Positions 18,001-26,871 of a stretch of DNA of 64,000 nt are shown piece by piece. The stretch lies in assembly GCF_015751765.1 (NCBI RefSeq), contig NZ_JADOTX010000001.1, positions 5,270,001 to 5,334,000 on the forward strand. Direction: 5' to 3'. The position numbers were made by a program, and so were the translations under genes. Origin of the DNA: Micromonospora ureilytica (GTDB lineage: Bacteria; Actinomycetota; Actinomycetes; Mycobacteriales; Micromonosporaceae). Under the pieces are notes generated by a model. That model saw nothing but the letters and a program-made list of their open reading frames with translations, did no database searches and was not told where the DNA came from. The first letter of the stretch is position 1. Each line of letters starts with the position of its first letter.

Positions 18001-18712
18001 CGGTGGACGCCGACCAGGTGAGTCGGATCTGCCCGCTGGCCGGCTGGGTGTAGGCCAGGTTGCCGGGGACGCTGGGCGCCTGGGTGTCGGTGCTGCCGGT
18101 GGCGCCGTACACCTCGACCTCGGAGAGTTGCGCGGCCGGCCAGCCGGTGTTGCCGGTGACCTGCACCCGAACGTAGCGGGTGCTGGCGGCGGTGAAGCTG
18201 ACGGTCGCGGTGTTGCCGCTGCTCGGGTTGAAGGTGTAGCCGGCGGACGCCTTCAGTGTGGTGAAGGACGAACCGTTGGTCGAGCCGAGCACCGACAGCG
18301 TCTGCGTACGGGTCTGCCAGTCCGACGCGGGCGGCAGCTTCAGGACCACCCGGTCCACGCTGACCGTGGCGCCCAGGTCGGCCTGGATCCACTGCGGGAA
18401 CGCGTTGTTGGCGCTCTCCCAGTAGGTCGAGGCGTTGCCGTCGTTGGCGTTGCCGGCCACGTAGTTCTGGTTGTAGCTGCTGGCCGTCATGGTGGCGGAG
18501 AGCCCGGCGAGCAAGGCCACGCGGGCGGCGGCCGCGGACGGGTCGGCCGCCGGTGCCGCGCTCGCCATGGGGGTGACGACCGGGGCGGTGGCGAGGAGCA
18601 TCCCGGCGAGCGCGCCGGCGAGTAGCCGCCGGTGGGCTTTCCGGGTGGTGCGGGGGACGGTGGTGGGCGCGCCGGTTGGCGGCGTGCCTCGTCTGGTGCC
18701 GGTCCTGGACAT
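15017..18712 (-). CDS. secreted multidomain GH87-type alpha-1,3-glucanase (mycodextranase-like), N-terminal accessory modules
   Basis: A 1231-residue exported protein. A long Arg-rich signal peptide (cleavage near 50) is followed by a discoidin/F5-8C domain (about 68-207), fibronectin III (208-300), a second discoidin (305-450), two CARDB-type Ig domains (450-680), a CBM35/CBM6-like domain (about 685-845, starting YEAEDG) and a C-terminal right-handed beta-helix (845-1231). In the helix Asp993 (FADGIN) and Asp1016-Asp1017 (TGDDS) have the 23-residue spacing of the three catalytic Asp residues of GH87. It should cleave alpha-1,3-glucan (mutan, fungal wall glucan) outside the cell. Last gene of the locus, 48 bases after the second glucanase. 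A generic pectate-lyase fold is the alternative. Confidence 0.8.
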   Translation of the reverse strand: MSRTGTRRGTPPTGAPTTVPRTTRKAHRRLLAGALAGMLLATAPVVTPMASAAPAADPSAAAARVALLAGLSATMTASSYNQNYVAGNANDGNASTYWESANNAFPQWIQADLGATVSVDRVVLKLPPASDWQTRTQTLSVLGSTNGSSFTTLKASAGYTFNPSSGNTATVSFTAASTRYVRVQVTGNTGWPAAQLSEVEVYGATGSTDTQAPSVPGNLAYTQPASGQIRLTWSASTDNVGVTGYDVYANGALRGSVSGSTLTYTDSQADSATVSYYVRAKDAAGNQSANSNSVTRTGTGNPPTGSNLAVGKPITASGFVHTFVATNANDNNVATYWEGNGNPSTLTVQLGANASLSQVVVKLNPDSAWGARTQNITVLGRDQGSSSFTTLVGATNYTFNPGSGNTVTIPVSGAAADVRLSIASNTGAPAGQVAEFQVFGTPAPNPDLTVTGMSFSPSAPVETSTITLSATVRNAGSAASGATNVNFYLGSTRVGTASVGGLAAGASTTVSASIGTRDSGSYPLSAKVDESNTVVEQDDTNNSYTNPSPLVVAAVASSDLVASSVAWSPGNPSAGNTVTFSVSIRNAGNQASASGSHGITLTVLNESGTVVRTLTGSHSGVINAGATVGPISLGTWTAANGKYTVRVVLAVDGNELPVKQANNTSDRPLFVGRGANMPYDMYEAEDGVIGGGAAVVGPNREIGDLAGEASGRRAVTLNSTGSYVEFTTRASTNTLVTRFSIPDASGGGGINSTLNVYVNGTFHKAIDLTSRYAWLYGNEASPGNSPSAGGPRHIYDEANVMLNSTVPAGSKIRLQKDPANTTTYAIDFINTEQVAPIANPDSARYTTPGGFTHQDVQNALDRVRMDTTGNLVGVYLPAGNYSTSSKFQVYGKAVQVTGAGPWYTRFNAPSGQDNTDIGFRAEASAANSSFKNFAYFGNYTSRIDGPGKVFDFANVSNIVIDNIWNEHMVCLYWGANTDYMTIKNSRIRNMFADGINMTNGSTNNLVSNNDARATGDDSFALFSAIDAGGADMKDNIYENLTSTLTWRAAGVAVYGGYGNTFRNIYIADTLVYSGITISSLDFGYPMNGFGANPPTRFENISIVRAGGHFWGGQTFPAIWVFSASKVFQGIRVSDVDIIDPTYSGIMFQTNYVGGQPQNPITDTVFTNISISGARKSGDAYDAKSGFAIWANPMPEAGQGPAVGSVTFNNLRLSNNAVDIQNPTTTFTINRN

Positions 18713-18760
18713 GGGGTAGCTACACCTCTTTCGGGGGTGGGTGGTGGGTGTATTGCGGGC

Positions 18761-21646
18761 CTAGCTGGAATAGACCTCGAACTCGCTGAGCTGGCCGGCT
18801 GGCCAGCCGCTGTTGCCGGTGACGGTCAGCCGCAGGTACCGCTGGGTGGTCGCCGCGAAGGTCACGGTGACCGTGTTGCCGCTGGACGGGTTGAAGCTGT
18901 AGCCGGCGGACGCCTTCAGCGTGCTGAAGGTCGAGCCGTTCGTGGAGCCGAGCACCGCCACCGTCTGCGTACGCGTCTGCCAGGCCGACGAGGGTGGGAG
19001 CTTCAGCACGACTCGGGACACCGACCGGTCGGCCCCCAGGTCCACCGTCAGCGACTGCGGGAACGCGTTGTTGGCGCTCTCCCAGTAGGTGTTCGCGTTG
19101 CCGTCCACCGCGTTGGGGGCGGCGTACACGTCGGAGTGGCTGGTCTCGGTGATCGACCGCCCGGCCGCCAGGTTGCCGCTGGGCGGCGGCGTGGTCGGGG
19201 GCGGGGTCGTCGGCGGTGGGGTCGTCGGGGGCGGGGTGGTCTGGGTGCCGCCGTACACCTCGACCTCGGAGAGTTGCGCGGCCGGCCAGCCGGAGTTGCC
19301 GGTGACGGTGACCCGGATGTAGCGGCGGTCACCGGAGGGCAGCCCGATCGACACCGCGTTGCCCGTGCCGGGGGCGAAGACCCGACCGGCGGACGACGCG
19401 AGTGTGGTGTACGACGAGCCGTCGCTGGAGCCGAGCACCGACAGCGTCTCGGTGCGTTGCTCCCAGCCGCTGGGCAGCTTGAGCGCCACCCGGTCGACCG
19501 ACCGGGACGCGCCCAGGTCGATGGTGACCGACTGGGGGAAGGCGTTGTTGGCGCTCTCCCAGTAGGTCGACGCGTTGCCGTCCACCACGTTGGCGGCCGT
19601 GTAGTTCTGGTTGGTGCTGGTCGCTGTCGTCGACCGGCCCAGCGCGAGGTTCCCGCTGGTCGGCGGCGGGGTGGTGGGAGGCGGGGTGGTCGGGGGCGGC
19701 GTGGTAGGCGGCGGGGTGGTGGTCGGCGGCGGCGAGGTGGGTCCGCCGCCCCACTGGGGGTTCGGCCACGGGCCGCAGTACGGGGTCGGGGTGTACCAGC
19801 CGGAGTTGCCGGAGCCCTGGGTGATCTGGAAACCGGCGCCCACGCAGTTGTGCATCGGGTTGCTCTGCGCGATGTTCGTGGCCCGCACGTTGGTGAGCGA
19901 CACCTGGCTGTTCGCCTGCACCTGGAGCGCGTACGTGCCGGCGCCGTCGATCCGTACGTTGCTGAGGTTGATCCCGTTGGTCTGGCCCTCGATCCAGTGC
20001 AGCGCCGCGTACGAGCTGTCCAGGATGTCGGTGTCGGTGATGTTGATGGTGGGGTTCTGGAACGCCTCGTTGAGCGCGGAGAACCAGATCGCGCCGACCC
20101 CGAAGTTCCAGTTGTAGTCCGAGTTGCCGTTACGGATCAACGTGTTCCGGGCGATCGTCCAGGTGCCCTGGACTCCGGTGGCGCCCTGCACGCCGGGGTA
20201 GCGGTTCGCGACGTGGATACCGCCGCCGTTGGTCAGCGAGTCGGCCGTCACGTTGTCGGTGATCTTGATGTCCCGACCGCCGTAGCTGACCAGGTGGTTC
20301 GCCAACAGGGTCACACCGATGGTGTTGTGGGTGAACGAGTTGTTGACGTTCGGCACGCTCTGCGCCCACATCGCCAACGCGTCGTCGCCGGTGTTGCGGA
20401 CGAACGTGTTCGTCACAGTCGAGTTGGTGACCCCGGTGTGGAAGTTCACCCCGTCCGCGGTCTGGTCCAGGATGCGGCTGTTGCGGATGGTGAAGTTGTC
20501 CATCGGGCCGTCCATCCATGCCCCGACCTTTGTGTTCTCCAGCCAGAGGTTGTCGACCACCGAGTCGGTCATCGCCCCGCCCAGCGCGTTGACCTGGTCG
20601 TCGTCCACCCGCTCGCGGATGTCGCCGATGATGGCGAAGTCCCGCAGCGTGACGTTACGGCTGGGCCCGTTCGCCTCGTGCGAGCGGACCGGGCCGGTGT
20701 AGCCGCCCCCGGGGACGTACTTGCCGTAGATGCCGACGGACCTGTTCCGCTCGGTGGGGTGCCGGCCGCCGAGCACCGAATACCAGGGGCCCGCGCCGCG
20801 CACTGTCACCCCGTCGACCACCACGTGATCCCAGAGGGTGAAGGTGCCGGTCGGGATCCAGACCGTCCGGCCCTGGGCCTTGCCGGCGTCCACCGCCGCC
20901 TGGAACTTGGCCGTCGAGTCGGTCGCGCCGCTCGGGTCGGCCCCGAAGTCGGTGACCACGTCGAGCACACCGGAGGGCTTCGTGATCGCCGGAGCGACCA
21001 GCTCGAAGTCGGCCAGGTCGATGGTGAACGTGGGCGACTGCGCGGTCGAGGAGACCTGGAACCGGATCTTCGTGCCGGCCGGCTGGGTGCTGCCGAACAG
21101 CGCCCGGGTCTCGTCGTAGAAGTGGTGCGGGTTGGTGTCGCCCGGGTTGTTGTTGAACGGGTATCCGCCGTAGTACCAGCCGTACCTCGACGTCACCGGG
21201 ACCGACTTCAGCAGCGAACCGTTGGCCCGCAGGTCGATGGCGGCGTCCCGGCCGGTCCCGGCCGAGCTGTCCGGCAGGCTGTAGCGGAAGGTGACAGCGT
21301 TGGCCGGGGCGGTGAGGGTGAACTCGACGTACTCACCGACGGCGTCCAGGGTGACCGCCTCCCGGCCGGACGCCTCGGACGGCAGCGTGCCGTAGCGCCG
21401 GTCCGGGCCGATCTTCGTGCCGTTGTGGGCGGTCTCCTCCGCCTCCTGCTCGACGAACGGCACTGTGGCGCCCCGGTTGGGGATGTCGAAGGGGGACAAC
21501 CCCGCCGCCGAGGCCGGGGTCGCGGTGCCGGTGACCGCGAGGGCGGTCACCGTTGTGGCGGCGAGCACTGTGGCGGCGATGGCGGCCAACAGTGCCCGGG
21601 TCGGGTGTCGAAGGTGGTGCGGGGTGCCGGTGGTGTGGTTGGCCAT
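18761..21646 (-). CDS. secreted GH87-type alpha-1,3-glucanase with C-terminal discoidin modules
   Basis: A 961-residue exported protein with the reverse layout of its neighbour. Signal peptide, CBM35/CBM6-like domain (about 55-215, with QEAEET), right-handed beta-helix catalytic domain (about 215-620), then Pro/Thr-rich linkers (repeats of TTPPP) separating two discoidin domains (about 650-795 and 820-961). Asp398 (TADGVN) and Asp421-Asp422 (TGDDA) repeat the GH87 spacing. Pro/Thr linkers plus discoidin modules are known from bacterial alpha-1,3-glucanases. The discoidins closely resemble those of the downstream protein (same NAFPQ...LGA and SEVEVYG blocks), suggesting module exchange within the locus. 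Confidence 0.8.
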   Translation of the reverse strand: MANHTTGTPHHLRHPTRALLAAIAATVLAATTVTALAVTGTATPASAAGLSPFDIPNRGATVPFVEQEAEETAHNGTKIGPDRRYGTLPSEASGREAVTLDAVGEYVEFTLTAPANAVTFRYSLPDSSAGTGRDAAIDLRANGSLLKSVPVTSRYGWYYGGYPFNNNPGDTNPHHFYDETRALFGSTQPAGTKIRFQVSSTAQSPTFTIDLADFELVAPAITKPSGVLDVVTDFGADPSGATDSTAKFQAAVDAGKAQGRTVWIPTGTFTLWDHVVVDGVTVRGAGPWYSVLGGRHPTERNRSVGIYGKYVPGGGYTGPVRSHEANGPSRNVTLRDFAIIGDIRERVDDDQVNALGGAMTDSVVDNLWLENTKVGAWMDGPMDNFTIRNSRILDQTADGVNFHTGVTNSTVTNTFVRNTGDDALAMWAQSVPNVNNSFTHNTIGVTLLANHLVSYGGRDIKITDNVTADSLTNGGGIHVANRYPGVQGATGVQGTWTIARNTLIRNGNSDYNWNFGVGAIWFSALNEAFQNPTINITDTDILDSSYAALHWIEGQTNGINLSNVRIDGAGTYALQVQANSQVSLTNVRATNIAQSNPMHNCVGAGFQITQGSGNSGWYTPTPYCGPWPNPQWGGGPTSPPPTTTPPPTTPPPTTPPPTTPPPTSGNLALGRSTTATSTNQNYTAANVVDGNASTYWESANNAFPQSVTIDLGASRSVDRVALKLPSGWEQRTETLSVLGSSDGSSYTTLASSAGRVFAPGTGNAVSIGLPSGDRRYIRVTVTGNSGWPAAQLSEVEVYGGTQTTPPPTTPPPTTPPPTTPPPSGNLAAGRSITETSHSDVYAAPNAVDGNANTYWESANNAFPQSLTVDLGADRSVSRVVLKLPPSSAWQTRTQTVAVLGSTNGSTFSTLKASAGYSFNPSSGNTVTVTFAATTQRYLRLTVTGNSGWPAGQLSEFEVYSS

Positions 21647-21789
21647 GAGCTGCGCTCTCCCTTTCGTCAGGCAGGCCAGATCCCCCCGTGTCGGTGCGGT
21701 GTCGCGCGTCCCCCCTCGGTTCTCCCTTCTTGGTGGCGTGGTGCCGGCGACCGGGACGGGCCGCCGGCACCACGGCGTGCGGAGTCAGG

Positions 21790-23454
21790 TCAGGCCGGGC
21801 CGTCCGCCCCGCGCGGCCCGTCGGTGGATTCGGCGGTACGCAGCCAGACCGCCGTGTCGGACGGCAGCAACCCGTCGTCGAGCGGTCCGCTGGCCAGCAG
21901 CAACTCCCCCTGAGCTGGCATCGGCACCGGCGCGGCGGACAGGTTGACCAGGCAGGTGAAGCCACCGCCGCGGCTGAACGCGAGCACCCCGTCCGGGGCG
22001 GGCAACCAGGTCAGCTCGCCGTCACCGAGCGCCGGGTCGGCCTTTCGGGCCTGGATCGCCGCCCGGTACAGCTCCAGCATCGAGGCCGAGTCGCCGGTCT
22101 GCGCGCTGGCCGTCCGGCCCTTCCAGTCGGCCGGCTGCGGCAGCCAGGGCGCCGCGGCACCCTTGGGGCTGAACTCGAACGGCGGCTCGTCCCCGGCCCA
22201 CGGCAGCGGTACGCGGCAGCCGTCCCGACCGGGGTCGATCCGGCCGGACCGTTCCCACATCGGGTCCTGCCGCAGCGCGTACGGGATGTCCTCGACCTCG
22301 TAGAGGCCCAACTCCTCGCCCTGGTAGACGTAGGCGGCGCCGGGCAGCGACAGCGAGAGCAGCGCGGCGGCGCGGGCCCGGCGGGTGCCCAGCTCCAGGT
22401 CGGTGGGTGTCCCCTCGCGCTTCGCGGCGAAGCTGAACCGGGTGTCCGCCCGACCGTAGCGGGTGACGTGTCGGGTGACGTCGTGGTTGGAGAGCACCCA
22501 GGTGGCCGGCGCGTTGACCGGCGCGTGGGCGCTCAGCGTCCCGTCGATGCTCTCCCGCAGCGCCGCGGCGTCCCAGGCACAACCGAGGAAGTCGAAGTTG
22601 AACGCGGCGTGCAACTCGTCCGGGCGCAGGTAGTTGGCGAACCGCTGCCGGTCCGGCAGCCACACCTCACCGATCAGGGCCCGGTCGGCGTACTCGTCGG
22701 CGACCCGACGCCAGCCCCGGTAGATGTCGTGCACCCCGTCGAGGTCGTGGAACGGGTGCGGCTGGTCGGGCTGGACCTCGGGCAGCGTCCCGTCCTTGAC
22801 CAGGAGCCCGGCCGAGTCGATCCGGATGCCGTCCACGCCCCGGTCGAACCAGAACCGCAGGATGTCCTCGAACTCCTCCCGCACCCGGGGGTGGTCCCAG
22901 TTGAAGTCCGGCTGCTGGGGGGCGAAGAGGTGCAGGTACCAGTCGCCGGGGGTGCCGTCCGGGTTGGTGGTACGTGTCCAGGTCTCTCCGCCGAACTCGC
23001 CGATCCAGTCGGTGGGTCGCTCGTCGCCGTTCGGGCCGCGGCCGGGTCGGAACCAGAACAGGTCCCGTTCGGGCGCGCCGGGCCCGCCGGCGAGGGCGGC
23101 CTGGAACCACGGGTGCGCGTCGGAGCAGTGGTTGGGCACCACGTCGACGATGGTCCGGATGCCCAGCGCGTGCGCCTCCGCGATCAGCGCCTCCACCTCG
23201 GTGAGGCTGCCGAAGACCGGGTCGATGTCGCGGTAGTCGGAGACGTCGTAGCCGGCGTCCGCCATCGGCGACGGGTACCAGGGACTGAACCAGATCGCGT
23301 CGACGCCGAGCGCGGACAGGTGATGCAGCCGGGACCGGATGCCGGCGATGTCACCGATGCCGTCGCCGTTGCCGTCGGCGAAGCTCCGGGGATACACCTG
23401 GTAGATCACCGCTCCCCGCCACCACGGACTTCTGTCAGCTGTGGACACGAGCAC
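21790..23454 (-). CDS. GH13 alpha-glucosidase
   Basis: A 554-residue cytoplasmic alpha-amylase-superfamily enzyme. The four conserved regions are present: DVVPNH (104-109), GIRIDSAG with nucleophile Asp213, IGEVW with acid/base Glu263, and LSNHD with Asp325. The N-terminus AVIYQVYPRSFADGNGDGIGD is typical of oligo-1,6-glucosidase/alpha-glucosidases. No signal peptide is seen, so it would act on imported oligosaccharides, releasing glucose. It sits between the importer and the secreted glucanases. The start is GTG 23454, but the GTG two codons later is also possible. Confidence 0.9.
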   Translation of the reverse strand: MLVSTADRSPWWRGAVIYQVYPRSFADGNGDGIGDIAGIRSRLHHLSALGVDAIWFSPWYPSPMADAGYDVSDYRDIDPVFGSLTEVEALIAEAHALGIRTIVDVVPNHCSDAHPWFQAALAGGPGAPERDLFWFRPGRGPNGDERPTDWIGEFGGETWTRTTNPDGTPGDWYLHLFAPQQPDFNWDHPRVREEFEDILRFWFDRGVDGIRIDSAGLLVKDGTLPEVQPDQPHPFHDLDGVHDIYRGWRRVADEYADRALIGEVWLPDRQRFANYLRPDELHAAFNFDFLGCAWDAAALRESIDGTLSAHAPVNAPATWVLSNHDVTRHVTRYGRADTRFSFAAKREGTPTDLELGTRRARAAALLSLSLPGAAYVYQGEELGLYEVEDIPYALRQDPMWERSGRIDPGRDGCRVPLPWAGDEPPFEFSPKGAAAPWLPQPADWKGRTASAQTGDSASMLELYRAAIQARKADPALGDGELTWLPAPDGVLAFSRGGGFTCLVNLSAAPVPMPAQGELLLASGPLDDGLLPSDTAVWLRTAESTDGPRGADGPA

Positions 23455-23549
23455 CTGCTTTCTGCGTCAGTACGTCGGCGGGTTCGCCGGACCTGGTTAT
23501 GTGTCGGGCGAACGGTCGTTGTTCGCCGCGCGGAAGGATGCGGTGGTGG

Positions 23550-24437
23550 CTATCCCTTGATGCTGCCCGTGGTCAGACCGGACATGATGTTCCGTTGGAA
23601 GATCAGGAAGATGATGACTGTCGGGATCGCGGCGATGACCGACGCGGCGATCACCACGTTCATCGGCGTGCCACCGGCGAAGGCGTAGATGCCGACGCTC
23701 ACCGTCCGGGTCTCGGGCGAGGGCATGACCAGCTTGGGCCAGAGGAAGTCCTTCCAGACCGCCGTCACGGCGAAGATCGAGACGACGCCGAGGATGGGAC
23801 GCGACAGCGGCAGGATGATCGACCACAGCGTGCGCAGCGACGTCGCCCCATCCATGAGGGCGGCCGCCATCAGCTCCTCGGGGATCGAGTCGAAGAACCG
23901 CTTCAACAGGAAGATGTTGAACGCGTTGGCGACCAGGGGCAACCAGATGGCGAACGGTGAGTCCAGCAGGTTGATGTGCACGATCGGCAGGTCGATCACT
24001 GTCACGTACTGCGGAACGATGAGGACCATCGCCGGGATCATCAACGTCCCCAGCATCAGCGCGAGGATCACGTTGCCGAACATCGGCCGGAGCTTGGACA
24101 GCGAGTACGCGGCGGCGGTGTCGAAGACCAGTTGGAACAGCACCGCGCCGATGGCGTAGTAGAACGTGTTGAACAACAGCTTGGCGAGGGCCAGGTTGTT
24201 CCACGCGTCGATGTAGTTCTGCGGTTGCGGATCCTTGGGGAACAGCGAGGGTGGGGTCTGCGCGATCTCCTGGCCGGACTTCAGCGCGCCGGTGACCATC
24301 CAGTAGAGCGGGCCGAGGAAGACGAGCGTGAACCCCGCCACGACGACGACCAACAGTGTCCAGTAGATGACCTTGCCCCGCCCCCGGCTGAGCTGGGATT
24401 GGGAGATGAGGGTCCGGGTTCCGGAATCCTGTGCCAT
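23550..24437 (-). CDS. carbohydrate ABC transporter permease (MalG type)
   Basis: A 295-residue inner-membrane protein with six predicted helices and the EAA cytoplasmic loop EELMAAALMDGATSLRTLW, which docks the ATPase. It is the second permease of the importer; its ATG at 24437 lies 11 bases after the first permease stop, with GAGGA directly upstream. No ATP-binding subunit is encoded in this locus, as usual in actinobacteria that share an MsiK-type ATPase. Confidence 0.92.
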   Translation of the reverse strand: MAQDSGTRTLISQSQLSRGRGKVIYWTLLVVVVAGFTLVFLGPLYWMVTGALKSGQEIAQTPPSLFPKDPQPQNYIDAWNNLALAKLLFNTFYYAIGAVLFQLVFDTAAAYSLSKLRPMFGNVILALMLGTLMIPAMVLIVPQYVTVIDLPIVHINLLDSPFAIWLPLVANAFNIFLLKRFFDSIPEELMAAALMDGATSLRTLWSIILPLSRPILGVVSIFAVTAVWKDFLWPKLVMPSPETRTVSVGIYAFAGGTPMNVVIAASVIAAIPTVIIFLIFQRNIMSGLTTGSIKG

Positions 24438-24448
24438 TCCTCGCCGTC

Positions 24449-25405
24449 CTAGTCCTGTTTCGCAGTCAGCCGCACGTACACGGCGGAGAAGCCGGCCAGC
24501 ACCACGAGCATGATCACGCCCAGTGCGGCAGCGCCGTTGAGGTCGTTCTGGAAGAACCCGTGCTGGTAGATGAGGTACGCCACCGAGGTCGCGGAGTCCT
24601 CAGCGCCCGCACCGTTGGCGAGGATCAGTGGCTCGATGAAGAGCTGCATCGTGGCGACGATCTGCAGCATCGCCAGCAGCGCGAGGATCAGCCGGGTCTG
24701 CGGGATCGTCACGTGGACGATCCGCCGCCAGATCCCGGCGCCGTCGAGCTCGGCCGCCTCGTAGAGCTCACCGGGGATGTTCTGCAACGACGCCAGGTAG
24801 ATGAGCACCGCGCCGCCCATGTTCATCCAGGTCGACGCGACCACCATGGCCGGCATCGTCATCTCGGGCGACTGCATCCACTGCGAGGTGGGCAGGTGCA
24901 GTGCCTTCAGGATCGCGTTGAAGAGCCCCGCCTCGCTGGGGTCGTATGCGTAGAACTTGAAGAGGAACAGTGCGGAGGCCGGCGGCAACATCACCGGCAG
25001 GTAGACCAGGATCCGCAGGTACCCCTTGGCGTGACGGAACTCGTTGAGCAGGATCGCCACGAAGAACGGCACCACGTACCCGAGGGCGAGCGCGAGCACC
25101 GTGAAGTAGAACGTGTTCTGCCAGGCCGTCCAGAAGCTCGGGTCGGCGATGATGCGGGAGTAGTTGTCCCAGCCCACCCACGTGGTCTCGCCACGCCGGG
25201 TGCGCTGGAAGCTCATGACGATCCCGCGGATCATCGGGTACCAGGAGAAGACGACGAAGCAGAGCACCGCCCCGATCAGGAACGCGTGACCGGTGAGGTT
25301 GTCCCGTACCTTGCGGCCGAGGCTGGTGCGCTGCGGCCTCGCCGAGTACGGCGACGGCGGGCGGCCCGGTTTCCTGGGGGTCTCCGGGACGGTGGTGATC
25401 GCCAA
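24449..25405 (-). CDS. carbohydrate ABC transporter permease (MalF type)
   Basis: A 318-residue membrane protein with a basic N-terminal tail, six helices and the EAA loop GELYEAAELDGAGIWRRIVHVTIP. The start is placed at TTG 25405 because AGGAG lies five bases upstream; the frame remains open upstream without another ribosome site. It pairs with the MalG-type protein to form the translocation pore for the sugar captured by the binding lipoprotein. Confidence 0.9.
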   Translation of the reverse strand: MAITTVPETPRKPGRPPSPYSARPQRTSLGRKVRDNLTGHAFLIGAVLCFVVFSWYPMIRGIVMSFQRTRRGETTWVGWDNYSRIIADPSFWTAWQNTFYFTVLALALGYVVPFFVAILLNEFRHAKGYLRILVYLPVMLPPASALFLFKFYAYDPSEAGLFNAILKALHLPTSQWMQSPEMTMPAMVVASTWMNMGGAVLIYLASLQNIPGELYEAAELDGAGIWRRIVHVTIPQTRLILALLAMLQIVATMQLFIEPLILANGAGAEDSATSVAYLIYQHGFFQNDLNGAAALGVIMLVVLAGFSAVYVRLTAKQD

Positions 25406-25491
25406 GGCAACTCCTGGGTGAGTCGGTGACGTCGAGATGCGGTGCGAGTGGCGTGGGGGTCGGGTCGGCGTCCCGACCCCCACACGATCGG

Positions 25492-26871
25492 TCAGCTCTC
25501 GGCGGCGAGGAGCTGGTTGACCTTCTCCTCGGCGGTCTTGAGCAGCGCGTCGATGTTCGAGTTCGGGTTGGTCAGCACACCTGACATCGCGCCGTCGAGC
25601 ACCGCGTAGACGGCCTGGGCGTTGCGCGGCTCACCCTTGATCGGGACCGGGGTCGCCTCGAAGAGCGCGAAGTTCGTCGTGTCGACGTTCGCGTTCGCCT
25701 TACGCAGCTCCAGCTCCTGCTTCTGCGCGTCACTGCCGTTGGCGAAGAGCAGCGGCTGGGGCAGACCCACCGGGTAGTTCTGCGGCTTGGCCCGGGCGTA
25801 GTCGAACTGGCCCTTGCCCGGGGTGAGCTTCTGGTACGCGATCCACTTCAGACCGGCCTTGACCTGCTCGGGCGTGAGGTCCTTCTTGAAGAAGTAGCCC
25901 TCGCCGCCACCGAGCGTCCCCTTCGCGGCGCTGTCCTGGCCGGGCAGCGGAGCCATCGCCCAGTCCTGGAACTTGCCCTGGAACTGGCTGACGATCGCCT
26001 GGGTGGCGTCCGGCGCGCCGATGAACATGCCGACCTTGCCCGCGCCGGCGTTCGTCAGCAGGTCGCCCCACTGCAGCAGCTGACGGGCGCCCATGCTGTT
26101 GTCGCCGTACCGCATGTCCTTGAGGTTCTGCAGGACCTGCTTGCCCATGGCGTTGTTGAAGTCGGCCTTCTTGCCGTCCTCGGTCAGCACCTGGCCGCCC
26201 TGCGAGTAGAGCAGGGAGGTGAAGTGCCAGCCGCCGGTGTTGCCTGCGCTGTACTCCGAGTAGCCGGCGATGCCGTTGCCGAGCGCGGAGATCTTCTTGG
26301 CGGCGGCCCGGACCTCGGCCCAGGTCTTGGGCGGGTTGTTCACGTCCAACCCGGCCTGCTGGAACAGGGCCTTGTTGTAGACCAGGCCCATCGAGTAGTT
26401 CTTCACCGGAACGGCGTAGAGCTTGCCGCCGTCGGTGAAGACCTCCTTGAGCGCCGGGTCGACGCTGTCCCAGGTCGAGATCGCGTCCTTGTTGACGTGC
26501 GGACTGATGTCCATCGCCTGACCGGAGTCGAGCACCTGCTGGAGATCGGTCATGTACCCGTAGAAGACGTCGGTCACGGTGCCACCGGCGAGGCGGGCGG
26601 TGAAGTCCGGCGGGTTGTTGCACTGCTCGCCGACGCTGACGCTCTTGATGGTGATGTCCGGGTTCTGCTTCTGGAACTCGGCGACGTCGTCGTTCCAGTT
26701 CTTCAACAGCTCTTTCTGGGCGCCGACCGGCTGGCAGTCGACAGTGATGGTGACCTTGCCGCCTGCGTTCGAGCCCTTGTCGTCGCTCTTCGTGGAGCAT
26801 GCCGTGAGGCTGAGCCCCAGGCCGGCCACGAGCGCAACCGCCGCAGCCTTTCGGTATTGCGGTACGGACAT
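25492..26871 (-). CDS. sugar-binding lipoprotein of ABC importer (MalE/family 1)
   Basis: A 459-residue protein with a signal peptide and lipobox LTAC (Cys25), so it is anchored outside the membrane. The mature part has the family-1 sugar-binding pattern: KVTITVDCQPVGAQKELLKNW, then a domain crossing near YAVPVKNYSMGLVYNKALFQQAG and an aromatic-rich C-lobe. It captures oligosaccharide for the two permeases downstream. Its 5' region (26872-27203) should carry the main locus promoter. The ligand, by context, is an alpha-1,3-linked oligosaccharide (inference). Confidence 0.9.
   Translation of the reverse strand: MSVPQYRKAAAVALVAGLGLSLTACSTKSDDKGSNAGGKVTITVDCQPVGAQKELLKNWNDDVAEFQKQNPDITIKSVSVGEQCNNPPDFTARLAGGTVTDVFYGYMTDLQQVLDSGQAMDISPHVNKDAISTWDSVDPALKEVFTDGGKLYAVPVKNYSMGLVYNKALFQQAGLDVNNPPKTWAEVRAAAKKISALGNGIAGYSEYSAGNTGGWHFTSLLYSQGGQVLTEDGKKADFNNAMGKQVLQNLKDMRYGDNSMGARQLLQWGDLLTNAGAGKVGMFIGAPDATQAIVSQFQGKFQDWAMAPLPGQDSAAKGTLGGGEGYFFKKDLTPEQVKAGLKWIAYQKLTPGKGQFDYARAKPQNYPVGLPQPLLFANGSDAQKQELELRKANANVDTTNFALFEATPVPIKGEPRNAQAVYAVLDGAMSGVLTNPNSNIDALLKTAEEKVNQLLAAES

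Noticed and set aside
19180..19735. Short G/C-rich DNA repeats in the glucanase gene considered as a mobile or regulatory array
   Set aside because: They encode the Pro/Thr linkers between discoidin domains and keep the reading frame.
16424..21913. Very long plus-strand open frames opposite the two glucanase genes
   Set aside because: They are Gly/Arg/Val-rich shadow readings created by G/C-biased third positions of the minus-strand genes; no motifs, no ribosome sites, no family resemblance.
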